From positions 135,544 to 199,543 of the forward strand of contig NZ_FOGB01000009.1 in NCBI RefSeq assembly GCF_900111095.1: a stretch of DNA of 64,000 nucleotides, written 5' to 3'. Below the pieces are notes generated by a model that saw only the letters and a program-made list of their open reading frames with translations, did no database searches and had not been told where the DNA came from. Within the stretch, counting starts at the first letter, position 1. Each line of letters begins with the position of its first letter. Made by a program: the position numbers and the translations under genes. This document shows positions 9,087-17,531 of this stretch, one piece after another. Source of the stretch: Amphritea atlantica (lineage in GTDB: Bacteria; Pseudomonadota; Gammaproteobacteria; Pseudomonadales; Balneatricaceae).

Positions 9087-10604
9087 ATGAAAAAGCATCA
9101 ACCGATCTCTACCGGGTCAGAATGGACTTTCGAACTGATTCAGCGATATGACCAGGAGATCGCCCGGGTGGCGGAACATTACGGGCTGGATACCTACCCT
9201 AATCAGATAGAGATCATCACCTCTGAACAGATGATGGATGCCTACTCCTCTGTCGGCATGCCGCTGAATTACAATCACTGGTCGTTTGGTAAACAGTTTG
9301 TCTCCACGGAACAGCAATACAAACGGGGCCAGATGGGGCTGGCCTACGAGATAGTTATCAACTCAAATCCCTGCATCTCTTATCTGATGGAAGAGAATAC
9401 CATGACCATGCAGGCTCTGGTCATCGCCCACGCCTGTTACGGACATAACTCGTTTTTCAAAGGCAACTACCTGTTCCGCACCTGGACCGATGCCTCCGCT
9501 ATTATCGATTATCTGCTGTTTGCCAAAAATTATATTGCCAAGTGTGAAGAGCGCCACGGCGTGGATGCTGTAGAACAGATGCTGGACGCCTGCCACGCAC
9601 TGATGAACTATGGCGTTAACCGTTACCTGCGCCCTCAGCCGATTACCCCTGAAGAGGAGAAAAACCGGTTACTGGACCGCGAAGAGTATATCCAGCGTCA
9701 CCTTAACCAGCTGTGGAATACTATCCCGAAAAAAGATGAGATAAAGGAGAAGAAAACACCGCGCTTCCCGAAAGACCCGGAAGAGAACCTGCTCTACTTT
9801 ATTGAGAAGAATGCGCCGCTGCTGGAGCCCTGGCAACGGGAGATTGTCCGCATCGTCAGAAAGATCGCTCAATACTATTACCCCCAGCGTCAGACTCAGG
9901 TGATGAATGAGGGGTGGGCCTGCTTCTGGCATTACACCCTGCTACACCATCTGCACGATGAAGGTCTGGTCACCGATGGGTTTATTATGGAGTTTCTCCA
10001 TTCACACACCAGTGTCATCTACCAGCCACCGTTTGACTCCCCCTACTTCAGCGGCATCAACCCCTACTCACTGGGCTACGGCATGATGCGGGATATCAGA
10101 CGAATCTGTGAAAACCCTACCGACGAAGACCGCAAATGGTTTCCCGACATCGCCGGCAGCGACTGGAACGAGACACTGCAGCATGCGATGCGCAACTACA
10201 AGGATGAAAGCTTTATATTGCAATACCTTTCACCCCATATGATCCGTGAGCTGAAGCTGTTTACTATTACTGACAACTCGGCCCTGAGCACCCTGCAGAT
10301 CAGCGCTATCCATGATGATGAGGGGTATCAGAAAGTACGGGAGAACCTGGCTGCCAGCTATAACATCGGCAATAGGGAACCCAATATTCAGATCTATAAC
10401 GTTAATATCAGAGGCGACCGCTCACTGACCCTGCGTCACTATATGCATAATGAACAGCCTCTGGGGGATGACACCGATGAAGTGTTGAAACATCTCCATC
10501 AACTATGGGGATTTGACGTTCACCTGGAGTCAGTCTCACCTGATGGACAGATTGTCAACGAACGCCACTGTCCACCAAAGCCCCATGCTGAGGAAGTGGC
10601 CTGA
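9087..10604 (+). CDS. spoVR: SpoVR family protein (YcgB)
   Basis: The 505-residue protein has the features of SpoVR: the long N-terminal alpha-helical domain with GWACFWHYTLLHHLHDEGL and the conserved YNPYSLG-like segment GINPYSLGYGMMRDI. In Bacillus, SpoVR takes part in spore cortex formation; in non-sporulating Proteobacteria it belongs to the PrkA-YeaH-SpoVR stress block. The frame is open upstream into yeaH, but ATG 9087 with AAGGAG at 9074-9079 is clearly the start. A strong hairpin terminator follows the stop. Confidence 0.93.
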   Translation: MKKHQPISTGSEWTFELIQRYDQEIARVAEHYGLDTYPNQIEIITSEQMMDAYSSVGMPLNYNHWSFGKQFVSTEQQYKRGQMGLAYEIVINSNPCISYLMEENTMTMQALVIAHACYGHNSFFKGNYLFRTWTDASAIIDYLLFAKNYIAKCEERHGVDAVEQMLDACHALMNYGVNRYLRPQPITPEEEKNRLLDREEYIQRHLNQLWNTIPKKDEIKEKKTPRFPKDPEENLLYFIEKNAPLLEPWQREIVRIVRKIAQYYYPQRQTQVMNEGWACFWHYTLLHHLHDEGLVTDGFIMEFLHSHTSVIYQPPFDSPYFSGINPYSLGYGMMRDIRRICENPTDEDRKWFPDIAGSDWNETLQHAMRNYKDESFILQYLSPHMIRELKLFTITDNSALSTLQISAIHDDEGYQKVRENLAASYNIGNREPNIQIYNVNIRGDRSLTLRHYMHNEQPLGDDTDEVLKHLHQLWGFDVHLESVSPDGQIVNERHCPPKPHAEEVA

Positions 10605-10622
10605 CACGTCCCCCAGATAGAT

Positions 10623-10651
10623 AAAACCGCTCATTAAGAGCGGTTTTTTTT
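10623..10651 (+). terminator. Rho-independent terminator after spoVR
   Basis: AAAACCGCTC pairs perfectly with GAGCGGTTTT across ATTAA and is followed by further T residues. It ends the prkA-yeaH-spoVR operon. It also lies just beyond the 3' end of the convergent hinT gene and may serve both. Confidence 0.88.
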
Positions 10652-10657
10652 ATAACG

Positions 10658-11023
10658 TCATACCGGCGTTTTGAGCTTTTCCTGATAGGGAGGCCAGCCC
10701 ATCGGTTTACCCCCCAGCAAGTGCAGGTGGATATGGTAAACCGTCTGACCGCCGTGGCTGTTACAGTTAAACACGGTACGATAGCCGTCCGTATCAAACC
10801 CTTGCTGTTGCGCAATCTTCCCGGCCACCATCACCATATGCCCCACCAGGTCACAGTCTTCTGTGTTGATATCATTCAGCGTAGCGATATGTTTACGGGG
10901 AATAATCAGGGCGTGGGTCGGTGCCTGGGGGTTGATATCATTAAAAGCGATAACCCGATCATCCTCATAGATAATATCCGCTGGAATCTCGTTATTCAGA
11001 ATTTTACAAAACAGACAGTCCAT
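10658..11023 (-). CDS. hinT: HIT-family purine nucleoside phosphoramidase (HinT-like)
   Basis: This 121-residue cytoplasmic protein has the histidine-triad motif HIHLHLLGG near its C-terminus, the Cys-rich N-terminus CLFCKIL and the PTHALIIPRKHI segment typical of HinT. Such enzymes hydrolyse adenosine 5'-phosphoramidates. Two ATG codons adjoin (11026 and 11023); the AAGGTG ribosome-binding site is better spaced for the second, so I use 11023. The gene is convergent with spoVR. One copy of the hairpin repeat lies about 50 bases upstream of its start. Confidence 0.9.
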   Translation of the reverse strand: MDCLFCKILNNEIPADIIYEDDRVIAFNDINPQAPTHALIIPRKHIATLNDINTEDCDLVGHMVMVAGKIAQQQGFDTDGYRTVFNCNSHGGQTVYHIHLHLLGGKPMGWPPYQEKLKTPV

Positions 11024-11070
11024 CATCCCACCTTCATCTTATCAACGTTTCAGGAATTACACCGCAGCGC

Positions 11071-11181
11071 TTCCCGGATAGCAAGTATCCGGGAACAGAA
11101 CGTCGCTGAGCGACTCACTAGACGACACTTCGTGTCTTGCTAGTGGTTAGACGTAAAACTTCGTTTTACTTGCTAGAAAAA
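11071..11181 (-). repeat. CTAG mini-hairpin repeat, copy 1 (minus orientation)
   Basis: Read on the minus strand: a T tract, CTAGCAAG, hairpin GTAAAAC-GAA-GTTTTAC (11153-11169), CGTCTAACCA, CTAGCAAG, hairpin GACAC-GAA-GTGTC (11124-11136), CGTCTAG, hairpin GTCGC-TCA-GCGAC (11102-11114), and last a 10-bp stem with loop CTTGC (11071-11095). It forms an inverted pair with copy 2 at 11758. Confidence 0.85.
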
Positions 11182-11412
11182 GCAAAGATAAGCACATAAA
11201 GCCTAACTCGTCCTTTTTCCAAAAAGCCTCTAAAGCGGTGGCCAGTTTTACTTGACCACTACAGTTATTGGCATACCAACCAACGAGCGCACATAGAAAT
11301 GAAGGGAATCACCGTAATGGAAGGATTGCTTGAACTCCAGATCGAAAGATTCTCTTCTTACTGGATGTCCCTTTTTGTTGACCTCAATCTTGAATCTATC
11401 CATGCCCGCTGT

Positions 11413-11492
11413 GTACCTTGTAAGGCTAACAACTTTATTCGTAAGCCCTGCAAGGTTCTAAAGCTTGCAAGCTCTGCAACCTTACAAGGTAC
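11413..11492. repeat. Perfect 13-bp inverted repeat with nested stem
   Basis: GTACCTTGTAAGG (11413-11425) is the exact inverse of CCTTACAAGGTAC (11480-11492). Inside, TGCAAG (11449-11454) can pair with CTTGCA (11464-11469). Folded RNA or DNA would form a two-level stem. Confidence 0.55.
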
Positions 11493-11517
11493 GTTATAAT
11501 CCAGAGACGGGTAAAAT

Positions 11518-11757
11518 ATGTATCGTAGAAGTCGTCAATACCAGGAGTATGTGACTAAGTATGCAAAGACAAGGGCTGCCAGAGAGGGAAAAAGGATCAA
11601 TGGTACTCATCCTTGATATCCACCTGAACTGTCTTGAGTGCCTGGCCGAACTACACAGCCAATCAAAATCACAGACTACGATTCGGGTACTCCCACCCAT
11701 CGAGCTTCACTTTATCCTAATAGCCCAATAATGACTACAGTTGCTGTTTTTCTGTGA
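11518..11757 (+). pseudogene. Remnant of a small protein gene (broken by two stop codons)
   Basis: The frame from ATG 11518 reads MYRRSRQYQEYVTKYAKTRA and 12 further residues to TGA at 11614-11616. The same frame continues YPPEL, meets a second TGA (11632-11634), then gives ITDYDSGTPTHRASLYP and ends at 11755-11757. The basic, Tyr-rich start followed by a YPPEL segment resembles small hypothetical proteins I recall near mobile elements in marine gammaproteobacteria, but I cannot name a family. I read it as a decayed gene; sequencing error is a less likely alternative because two stops are present. Confidence 0.35.
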
Positions 11758-11820
11758 TTTTTCTAGCAAGGAAACGAAGTTTCCGTCTAACCACTAGCAG
11801 TCGCGCAGCGACGTTCTAGC
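11758..11820 (+). repeat. CTAG mini-hairpin repeat, copy 2 (plus orientation)
   Basis: TTTTTCTAGCAAG is followed by hairpin GGAAAC-GAA-GTTTCC (11770-11784), CGTCTAACCA, CTAGC, hairpin GTCGC-GCA-GCGAC (11800-11812) and GTTCTAG. It has the same layout as copy 1 but a different first stem. Confidence 0.85.
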
Positions 11821-11900
11821 CCCTATTAAATTTCGCAAGTACGATATATCAGTTAATCATCGATTTACACAAAAACTACTCATTTTAACTAACCTGCATG

Positions 11901-11928
11901 TTGCACTGCGTCATAAGAAGTTCATACT
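11901..11928 (+). promoter_or_regulatory. Possible sigma-70 promoter of the acyltransferase-acetate kinase pair
   Basis: TTGCAC and CATACT are separated by 16 bases, about 100 bases upstream of the start at 12026. The -10 match is imperfect and nothing else supports it. Confidence 0.3.
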
Positions 11929-12025
11929 CTTATCATAGAGTAAATGCTAAGGCCGATAGCGCCTGTTATATAGGTTAGAGCGCGGTGCCCCGGGTTTCCA
12001 ACCGCCGAATAGCTGGAGCAGTATA

Positions 12026-12967
12026 ATGATTCTTTCAGAAAAGCCCCCCATCCATAACCAACTGGAATTCTTTATTGATGAAGCGGTTAAGGCTCGTCCG
12101 GTCATCACTGCCGTAGTACACCCAGTTGAACATAACGGCCTGATGGGCGCCATCGAGGCCGCTGAACGCGGTCTGATCGTACCTATTCTGGTGGGACCTG
12201 CGGCTAAAATACAGGCGGCTGCTGATAAGTATGAACTGAATATTGACGACTATGAACTGATCGATGTTGAGCACAGCCACGCTGCAGCAGAGCAGGCCGT
12301 TGGACTGATACGCGAAGCCCGGGCGGAAACCCTGATGAAGGGAGACCTGAGTACATCAGAGCTGCTCAGTGCAGTGATACACAAAACTCTGGGGATACGC
12401 ACTGAACGGCGGCAAAGCCATATCTTTGTACTGGACGTTCCCAACTATCATAAACCCTTGATGATTACCGATGCGGCTATCAATGTTGCCCCGGACCTGC
12501 TGACCAAACGGGATATCGTGCAGAACGCAATCGACTTCTGCCACGCACTGGGTATGAAGGAGCCTAAAGTGGCCATTCTTGCAGCAGTCGAGAAAGTGAA
12601 GCCGACAATGCAGAGCACCATCGATGCTGCCGCACTGTGCAAAATGGCCGACCGGGGACAGATCACCGGCGCTATTCTTGATGGTCCGCTGGCCTTTGAT
12701 AATGCGATATCCCTGCAGGCCGCTATTGATAAGCATATCTCATCGCCGGTATCCGGCGACGCTGATATTCTTCTGGCACCCGACCTGGAATCAGCCAATA
12801 TGATCGCTAAGCAGCTTATTTACCTTGCGGATGCCAAATCTGCGGGTATCGCCCTGGGTGCCCGTGCACCGATCATACTTAACAGTCGTTCTGACGGGAC
12901 TCTGGCCCGCCTGGCATCCTGTGCCCTGGCATCCCACATGGTTCTGCATCCTCAAGGAGTGAAATAA
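12026..12967 (+). CDS. Phosphate acetyl/butyryltransferase family enzyme (Ptb-like)
   Basis: This 313-residue protein belongs to the PTA/PTB family, which moves an acyl group between CoA and phosphate. Family features include PILVGPAAKI, the central ETLMKGDLSTSELL and the C-terminal SPVSGDADILLAPDLESANM segments. The length matches phosphotransbutyrylase and the short phosphotransacetylase type; there is no fused MaoC hydratase domain. GGAGCAG precedes ATG 12026. The acetate kinase gene starts 1 base after its stop, so the pair can make acyl phosphate and then ATP. Whether acetyl or branched/butyryl groups are preferred cannot be read from the sequence. Confidence 0.82.
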   Translation: MILSEKPPIHNQLEFFIDEAVKARPVITAVVHPVEHNGLMGAIEAAERGLIVPILVGPAAKIQAAADKYELNIDDYELIDVEHSHAAAEQAVGLIREARAETLMKGDLSTSELLSAVIHKTLGIRTERRQSHIFVLDVPNYHKPLMITDAAINVAPDLLTKRDIVQNAIDFCHALGMKEPKVAILAAVEKVKPTMQSTIDAAALCKMADRGQITGAILDGPLAFDNAISLQAAIDKHISSPVSGDADILLAPDLESANMIAKQLIYLADAKSAGIALGARAPIILNSRSDGTLARLASCALASHMVLHPQGVK

Positions 12968-12968
12968 G

Positions 12969-14153
12969 ATGGGTCTGGTTCTGACAGTTAATGGCGGTTC
13001 TTCCAGCCTGAAATGCGCGCTGTTTGCCCGCCACGAAAAGAAAGTGGAACCCCTGTATCAGTTCAAGCTGGGGAATATCCTTAACACGCCGGTCATGAAA
13101 GTATTCTCCAGTGAGGGAAAAACACTGGAAAAGGTCGAACCCGACATGACCTCCATCGAGATTGATGATCGCCATCAGGCGTGCCTCGATCTGGTGATAC
13201 AGTGGGTGCGTAAACAGTTACCCGATAGCCAGATCAGCGCTTTTGGCCACCGGGTGGTCCATGGCGCAGAGGCGTTCAGCGATCCGGTCATGATTACGCC
13301 AGACATCATGAAGTCACTGGAAGAACTGATTCCGCTGGCTCCACTGCATCAGCCCTATAACCTGAAACTGATCCGTGCCTGTCAGCAACTGGAGCCGGAG
13401 CTGCCACAGATCGCCTGCTTCGACACCATGTTCCATATCGGCCAGCCACAGGTGGAACGCCACTACGCCATTCCCCGCAAATACACTGAAGCCGGGATCC
13501 ATCGATATGGTTTTCATGGTCTGTCCTACGAATATATTCAGCGCACCCTGGAGAAAATCGGCAAAGGGGCGGAAAGTGACAACACCATTATCTGCCATCT
13601 CGGCGCGGGTGCCAGCATGTGCGCTGTCAAACAGGGCAGATCGATCGCCTCCTCTATGGGCTTTACTGCGGTAGACGGCCTGCCGATGGGCAGCCGTACC
13701 GGCAATATCGATCCCGGTGTACTGCTCTATCTGCAACGCCACTATGGAATGGATGCCGACCAGTTGGAAAACTTCCTCTACAAAGAGAGCGGCTGGCTGG
13801 GAGTCTCTGGTATCAGCTCCGATATGATAGCGCTGGAACAATCCGGCAAACCGGAAGCGGAAGAGGCGATCGCCATGTTCGCCTATCGTGCTGCCCTGGA
13901 GATCGGTCGACTGAGCGCTGCTCTACAGGGTTTAGATCAGTTGGTTTTCACTGGCGGTGTGGGTGAAAATGACAGCAAACTGCGCAAGCGTATCTGTGAT
14001 CAGTTGGAGTGGCTGGGAGTCAAACTCAACAAAAGCGCCAATAAAGAGGGCGAAGCGATTATCAGCAAGGCCAGCGCTAAAGTTATTGTTCGGGTTATTC
14101 CCACCAATGAAGAGGCGATGATCGCCCTGCATGCACAGGAGGTGTTGGGTTAG
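12969..14153 (+). CDS. ackA: Acetate kinase
   Basis: The 394-residue ASKHA-fold kinase transfers phosphate from acetyl phosphate to ADP. Signatures are the N-terminal LTVNGGSSSLKCALF, FGHRVVHGAEAF with the catalytic Arg region, CFDTMFH, GFHGLSYEY, CHLGAGASM, the MGSRTGNIDPGVL loop and VFTGGVGEND. The length is normal for AckA. AAGGAG at 12954-12959 places the start at 12969. The stop TAG (14151-14153) lies 7 bases before a CTAG hairpin repeat and a terminator. The substrate could extend to propionate or butyrate phosphate, given the Ptb-like neighbour. Confidence 0.9.
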   Translation: MGLVLTVNGGSSSLKCALFARHEKKVEPLYQFKLGNILNTPVMKVFSSEGKTLEKVEPDMTSIEIDDRHQACLDLVIQWVRKQLPDSQISAFGHRVVHGAEAFSDPVMITPDIMKSLEELIPLAPLHQPYNLKLIRACQQLEPELPQIACFDTMFHIGQPQVERHYAIPRKYTEAGIHRYGFHGLSYEYIQRTLEKIGKGAESDNTIICHLGAGASMCAVKQGRSIASSMGFTAVDGLPMGSRTGNIDPGVLLYLQRHYGMDADQLENFLYKESGWLGVSGISSDMIALEQSGKPEAEEAIAMFAYRAALEIGRLSAALQGLDQLVFTGGVGENDSKLRKRICDQLEWLGVKLNKSANKEGEAIISKASAKVIVRVIPTNEEAMIALHAQEVLG

Positions 14154-14160
14154 ATAGTAG

Positions 14161-14206
14161 CTAGACGTTGCTTCGCAACTTGCTAGTGGTTAGTGGCTAG
14201 AAAAAA
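14161..14206 (-). repeat. CTAG mini-hairpin repeat, copy 3 (minus orientation)
   Basis: On the minus strand it reads TTTTTTCTAGCCACTAACCA, CTAGCAAG, hairpin GTTGC-GAA-GCAAC (14167-14179) and GTCTAG. It sits between the ackA stop and its terminator, and holds a single hairpin unit. Confidence 0.8.
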
Positions 14207-14209
14207 CGT

Positions 14210-14240
14210 AAAAAAGAGAGCCTTTGGTTCTCTTTTTTTA
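14210..14240 (+). terminator. Terminator after ackA
   Basis: AAAAAGAGAGCC, TTTGG and TTCTCTTTTTTT form a short stem (AAAGAGA with TCTCTTT) ending in a T run. Confidence 0.75.
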
Positions 14241-14412
14241 TCGCGAAAATACATTTCGCCAGTCTCACCAAAATGCTCACACCCAAAGCGACAAAACGTC
14301 TCTGATATTGTAGATTTAAATCTGGGAAGCCTGTGTAAATTTGATCTCTTCTTTCATCGTTGGTTTTCCCTGCACTCCTGTTTTTCCCTGATAAATCATT
14401 AAGGATAGGACG

Positions 14413-17001
14413 TTGAATAATAGCCGCTTAAGACAACCGATTACATTCAGCGTCGTTGGCTATTTTCTTGCAACCATTGCGGTGTTTATTCTGGCCTGCG
14501 GCTTTATTGGTTATCTGTGGATCAGCAATCAATATCAATACCTTGAGCGGGATGGCGAACATTTTGCGCAAGAGTATCTCGCTTTGCAGAAACAGGAGAT
14601 TGAAGCCCGGGTTCACTCGATAAAACACTACCTGCAGAGTGAGAACAAGCTGGCGAATAATAAACTCAAAACAGAACTGCAACAGAGAGTTGACCAGGCC
14701 TATCAAATAGCTGAATCGATCTACCTCAGCCAGCAGGGCAAAAACTCTGACGCTGATATTAAGAATATGATTTACGCGGCGCTACGCGATCTCAGATTTA
14801 ATCAGGACAGAGGCTACTACTTTATCTATACACTTGACGGCGTGGTTAATCTCTATCCACCCGATCCCTCCTTAGAAACAAAACATTACACCGACGCATT
14901 CCCCCAGGAGGGCCAGGATTCAATTCGACAGATAATCACGCTTTTACACAACCAACAAGAGGGGTTTGTCAGTTACCAATGGCTATTACCCGATGGCAAG
15001 AAGTCGCTGAACAAATACAGTTATCTCAGACTATTCAAACCTTATAACCTCGTGATCGGAACCGGTGATTACCTGGAACTGTACGAAAAACAACTTAAAG
15101 ATGAAGTTTATCAACGCATTGCCAATATCTCTTTCGGGCCGGATAAAGAGGGTTACTATTTTATAAACTCCTACGATGGCGACCTTTATGTCACCAATGG
15201 TGAATATCATGCTGGCCAGAAAAACATCTGGGATACCGTCGATGCCAGGGGAACCAAAGTTGTTCAGGAGAACTCCCGATTAGCCCAGCAGCACCCGGAA
15301 GGCACTTTCAGTACCTATGTGTGGGAGAAAAACAGCGGCGAAGAGTCAGAGAAAGTATCTTTCATTCTGGGAGTGGATGAGTGGAAAATATTCATCGGCA
15401 CCGGTTTTTACACCGACACAGTCAAAAACAAGATTGCCCTGCATGTTGATGCCCGTAAAAAAGAGTTTGAACAGGGAGTCTTCGATACGCTGAAAATTAT
15501 CCTGGTCACCATGGCCATTATTGGCTTCCTGCTCTATTTCATGATGCGCAAGCTATCACAGAACCTAAAGGTATTCCGTTCCAACCTTGAAAGATCCGTC
15601 GACACCCTGACCCACCTGAACCCTGAAGAGATCCACTTTAATGAGTTCAGGCTGGTCAGTGACAGTGTCAACAAAATGATCTCCGGACTAAACCAGCGAT
15701 CGGCAGAACTGCGCCACAGCACCCTGCATGACCACCTCACCGCTCTGCCGAATCGGCGCTATGTCTGGCAGCAGTTAAAAGAGATGCTCGACCGATCTCA
15801 GGGGCAGCCTCTGAATGCAGCACTGATGTTTATCGACCTTGATCATTTTAAAGAGATTAACGATACCCTGGGACATAGCGCAGGCGATGAGTTATTACGC
15901 CAGGTCTCTGAACGGTTCACTCAGGTGCTACGAAGCGATGATCTGGTTGCGCGACTGGGGGGCGACGAGTTTACCGTGATTACCGGCCTGTTACGCGATG
16001 ATGAAGCTGAAACAATCGCCCGTAAACTACTCGGTGAGCTACAGCGTCCCTTTGAGATTCAGACACATGCGTTTCGTATTACCGCCAGTATAGGTATCTG
16101 CCTGTTCCCTAAAGATGCCAGCACTCCTGACATGATTCTGCGCAATGGCGATTCAGCCATGTATCAGGCAAAACGCAACGGCAGAAATGGCTTCTGCTTC
16201 TACGACTCATCGATGACCGAAGCCGCCTCCAAGCGATTTAATCTCCTGGAGCAGCTGAATCAGGCACTCAAAAACGATCAGTTTGAACTCTATTATCAAC
16301 CACAGGTAAACACTGAAACAGGCAGGATTGTCGCGGCTGAAGCCCTGATTCGCTGGAATCACCCAGAAAGGGGGCTACTAGCACCCGATCAGTTCATCCC
16401 CTACGCCGAAGAAAGTGGCCTCATCGCCCCTATCGGCCGATGGGTAATCGAACAGGCCCTCCGGGATATAAGCCGCTGGCACGCAATGGGCTACACCCTG
16501 CCAAAGGTCGCGGTTAACTTTTCAACGCAGCAGATCAGCGATCTGATCGTGGCTGAAGTGGCTGAAATACTCCAGTGTTCCGACGCCGATGCCTCCAGTA
16601 TCGAGTTTGAAATTACAGAAAGCGCGCTGATGGAAAACCCGGAGCTATCACGTAAAGTGTTGCAGGCACTCCATCAGATGGGCATCAGCCTGTCAATTGA
16701 CGACTTCGGACAGGGGTACTCCTCTCTGAGTTATCTGAAACAGTTCCCCATCAGCAAACTGAAAATTGACCGCGCATTCATTCGTGATCTTGAGGTCGAC
16801 GAAAACGACAGAGCGATCACCCGCGCGATCATAGCCCTGGGCAAAAGCCTGAAAATGACCGTGATTGCCGAAGGTGTTGAAACTGAAAACCAACTGCAAT
16901 TTCTCAAAGAGGAACAGTGCGAGGAACTGCAGGGGTATCTGTTTTCCAGGCCGGTGCCGGAGGAAGAGTTTCGGCGGTTGATGGAAAAGAGCAGTGGCTA
17001 G
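14413..17001 (+). CDS. Membrane-bound GGDEF-EAL c-di-GMP signalling protein with tandem Cache-like sensor
   Basis: This 862-residue protein has a membrane helix at about 13-38, a long periplasmic region containing two similar Cache_2-type modules (each with a GYYFI core and a VIGTGDYL or FIGTGFYT end), a second helix at about 360-380, a GGDEF domain (about 435-595) and an EAL domain (about 605-855). GGDEF is intact (about 516-520) and preceded at the right distance by the inhibitory-site motif RSDD. The EAL domain retains EALIRW, NFS, EITES, DDFGQGYSS, KIDRAFI and AEGVE, so both synthesis and hydrolysis of c-di-GMP are plausible. The start is TTG at 14413 after AAGGATAGGA. The stop TAG is part of a CTAG repeat. 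Confidence 0.9.
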   Translation: MNNSRLRQPITFSVVGYFLATIAVFILACGFIGYLWISNQYQYLERDGEHFAQEYLALQKQEIEARVHSIKHYLQSENKLANNKLKTELQQRVDQAYQIAESIYLSQQGKNSDADIKNMIYAALRDLRFNQDRGYYFIYTLDGVVNLYPPDPSLETKHYTDAFPQEGQDSIRQIITLLHNQQEGFVSYQWLLPDGKKSLNKYSYLRLFKPYNLVIGTGDYLELYEKQLKDEVYQRIANISFGPDKEGYYFINSYDGDLYVTNGEYHAGQKNIWDTVDARGTKVVQENSRLAQQHPEGTFSTYVWEKNSGEESEKVSFILGVDEWKIFIGTGFYTDTVKNKIALHVDARKKEFEQGVFDTLKIILVTMAIIGFLLYFMMRKLSQNLKVFRSNLERSVDTLTHLNPEEIHFNEFRLVSDSVNKMISGLNQRSAELRHSTLHDHLTALPNRRYVWQQLKEMLDRSQGQPLNAALMFIDLDHFKEINDTLGHSAGDELLRQVSERFTQVLRSDDLVARLGGDEFTVITGLLRDDEAETIARKLLGELQRPFEIQTHAFRITASIGICLFPKDASTPDMILRNGDSAMYQAKRNGRNGFCFYDSSMTEAASKRFNLLEQLNQALKNDQFELYYQPQVNTETGRIVAAEALIRWNHPERGLLAPDQFIPYAEESGLIAPIGRWVIEQALRDISRWHAMGYTLPKVAVNFSTQQISDLIVAEVAEILQCSDADASSIEFEITESALMENPELSRKVLQALHQMGISLSIDDFGQGYSSLSYLKQFPISKLKIDRAFIRDLEVDENDRAITRAIIALGKSLKMTVIAEGVETENQLQFLKEEQCEELQGYLFSRPVPEEEFRRLMEKSSG

Positions 17002-17061
17002 ACCGCCGCTTCGCGGCTAGCGAGTGGCTAGACGGAAAACTTCGTTTTCCTTGCTAGAAAA
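16998..17061 (-). repeat. CTAG mini-hairpin repeat, copy 4, supplying the stop codon of the GGDEF-EAL gene
   Basis: The minus strand shows TTTTCTAGCAAG, hairpin GGAAAAC-GAA-GTTTTCC (17034-17050), CGTCTAGCCACTCGCTAG, and hairpin GCCGC-GAA-GCGGC (17005-17017). The terminal CTAG at 16998-17001 contains the TAG stop of the upstream gene. Confidence 0.85.
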
Positions 17062-17119
17062 GACAAGAGCAAGAAAGCATTTGGTCACTGCTTGAGAGGG
17101 GTATTTATTAACACACTTG

Positions 17120-17455
17120 TTACTTTTCCTCGAACTTACCAACAACAGCAACACCTTCAGAAATGGTGCTGATAGAAAATTTAGAAACACAACACTCTCC
17201 GATGGCTGAAAAATGTTCTTTAATAATTTCGAGGATCTCTTCTTTGTTAAAGCTTCCGCCGGTAGCCCTGGGTTTGATGCAATCCGCCTCCCTTTTATCC
17301 AGGGCATATATCACCCCTTCAGAGTCGATCAGAGCATCACCCTCTTCATAAGAGAAGAAGTGAAGATCTGCATCACATTCCCATTCTGATAAACCAGAGA
17401 CGAACGTAAGCTCACTGTCGCCTTCGTATTTAATGATCGCAGGCCATCGAACCAT
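17120..17455 (-). CDS. DUF4144-like small protein
   Basis: The 111-residue acidic protein starts MVRWPAIIKYEGDSELTFV, resembling DUF4144 proteins of Vibrio and Shewanella relatives (WPAxIKYEGDxEL, then an aromatic-acidic stretch WECDADLHFFSYEEGDALID). No catalytic motif or membrane segment is visible. The function of the family is unknown. It stands alone on the minus strand between a hairpin repeat and another hypothetical gene 76 bases upstream. Family assignment is from memory of the N-terminal pattern. Confidence 0.6.
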   Translation of the reverse strand: MVRWPAIIKYEGDSELTFVSGLSEWECDADLHFFSYEEGDALIDSEGVIYALDKREADCIKPRATGGSFNKEEILEIIKEHFSAIGECCVSKFSISTISEGVAVVGKFEEK

Positions 17456-17531
17456 TTTGTGTCCTTATGATAAATAACGCCCGTATCTACGGACGACGTG
17501 AGCAGAAAGGAGTTCCGAAAGCCTACGCTTG

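Larger units (their letters stand above)
11182..11757. other. Decayed intergenic segment between inverted hairpin repeats
   Basis: This segment lies between copy 1 (minus) and copy 2 (plus), whose A/T tails face inward. It contains a long-range inverted repeat (11413-11492) and a broken reading frame (from 11518), listed separately. Between 11200 and 11400 I see only short frames without a family match. The structure suggests a decayed insertion. Confidence 0.4.
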
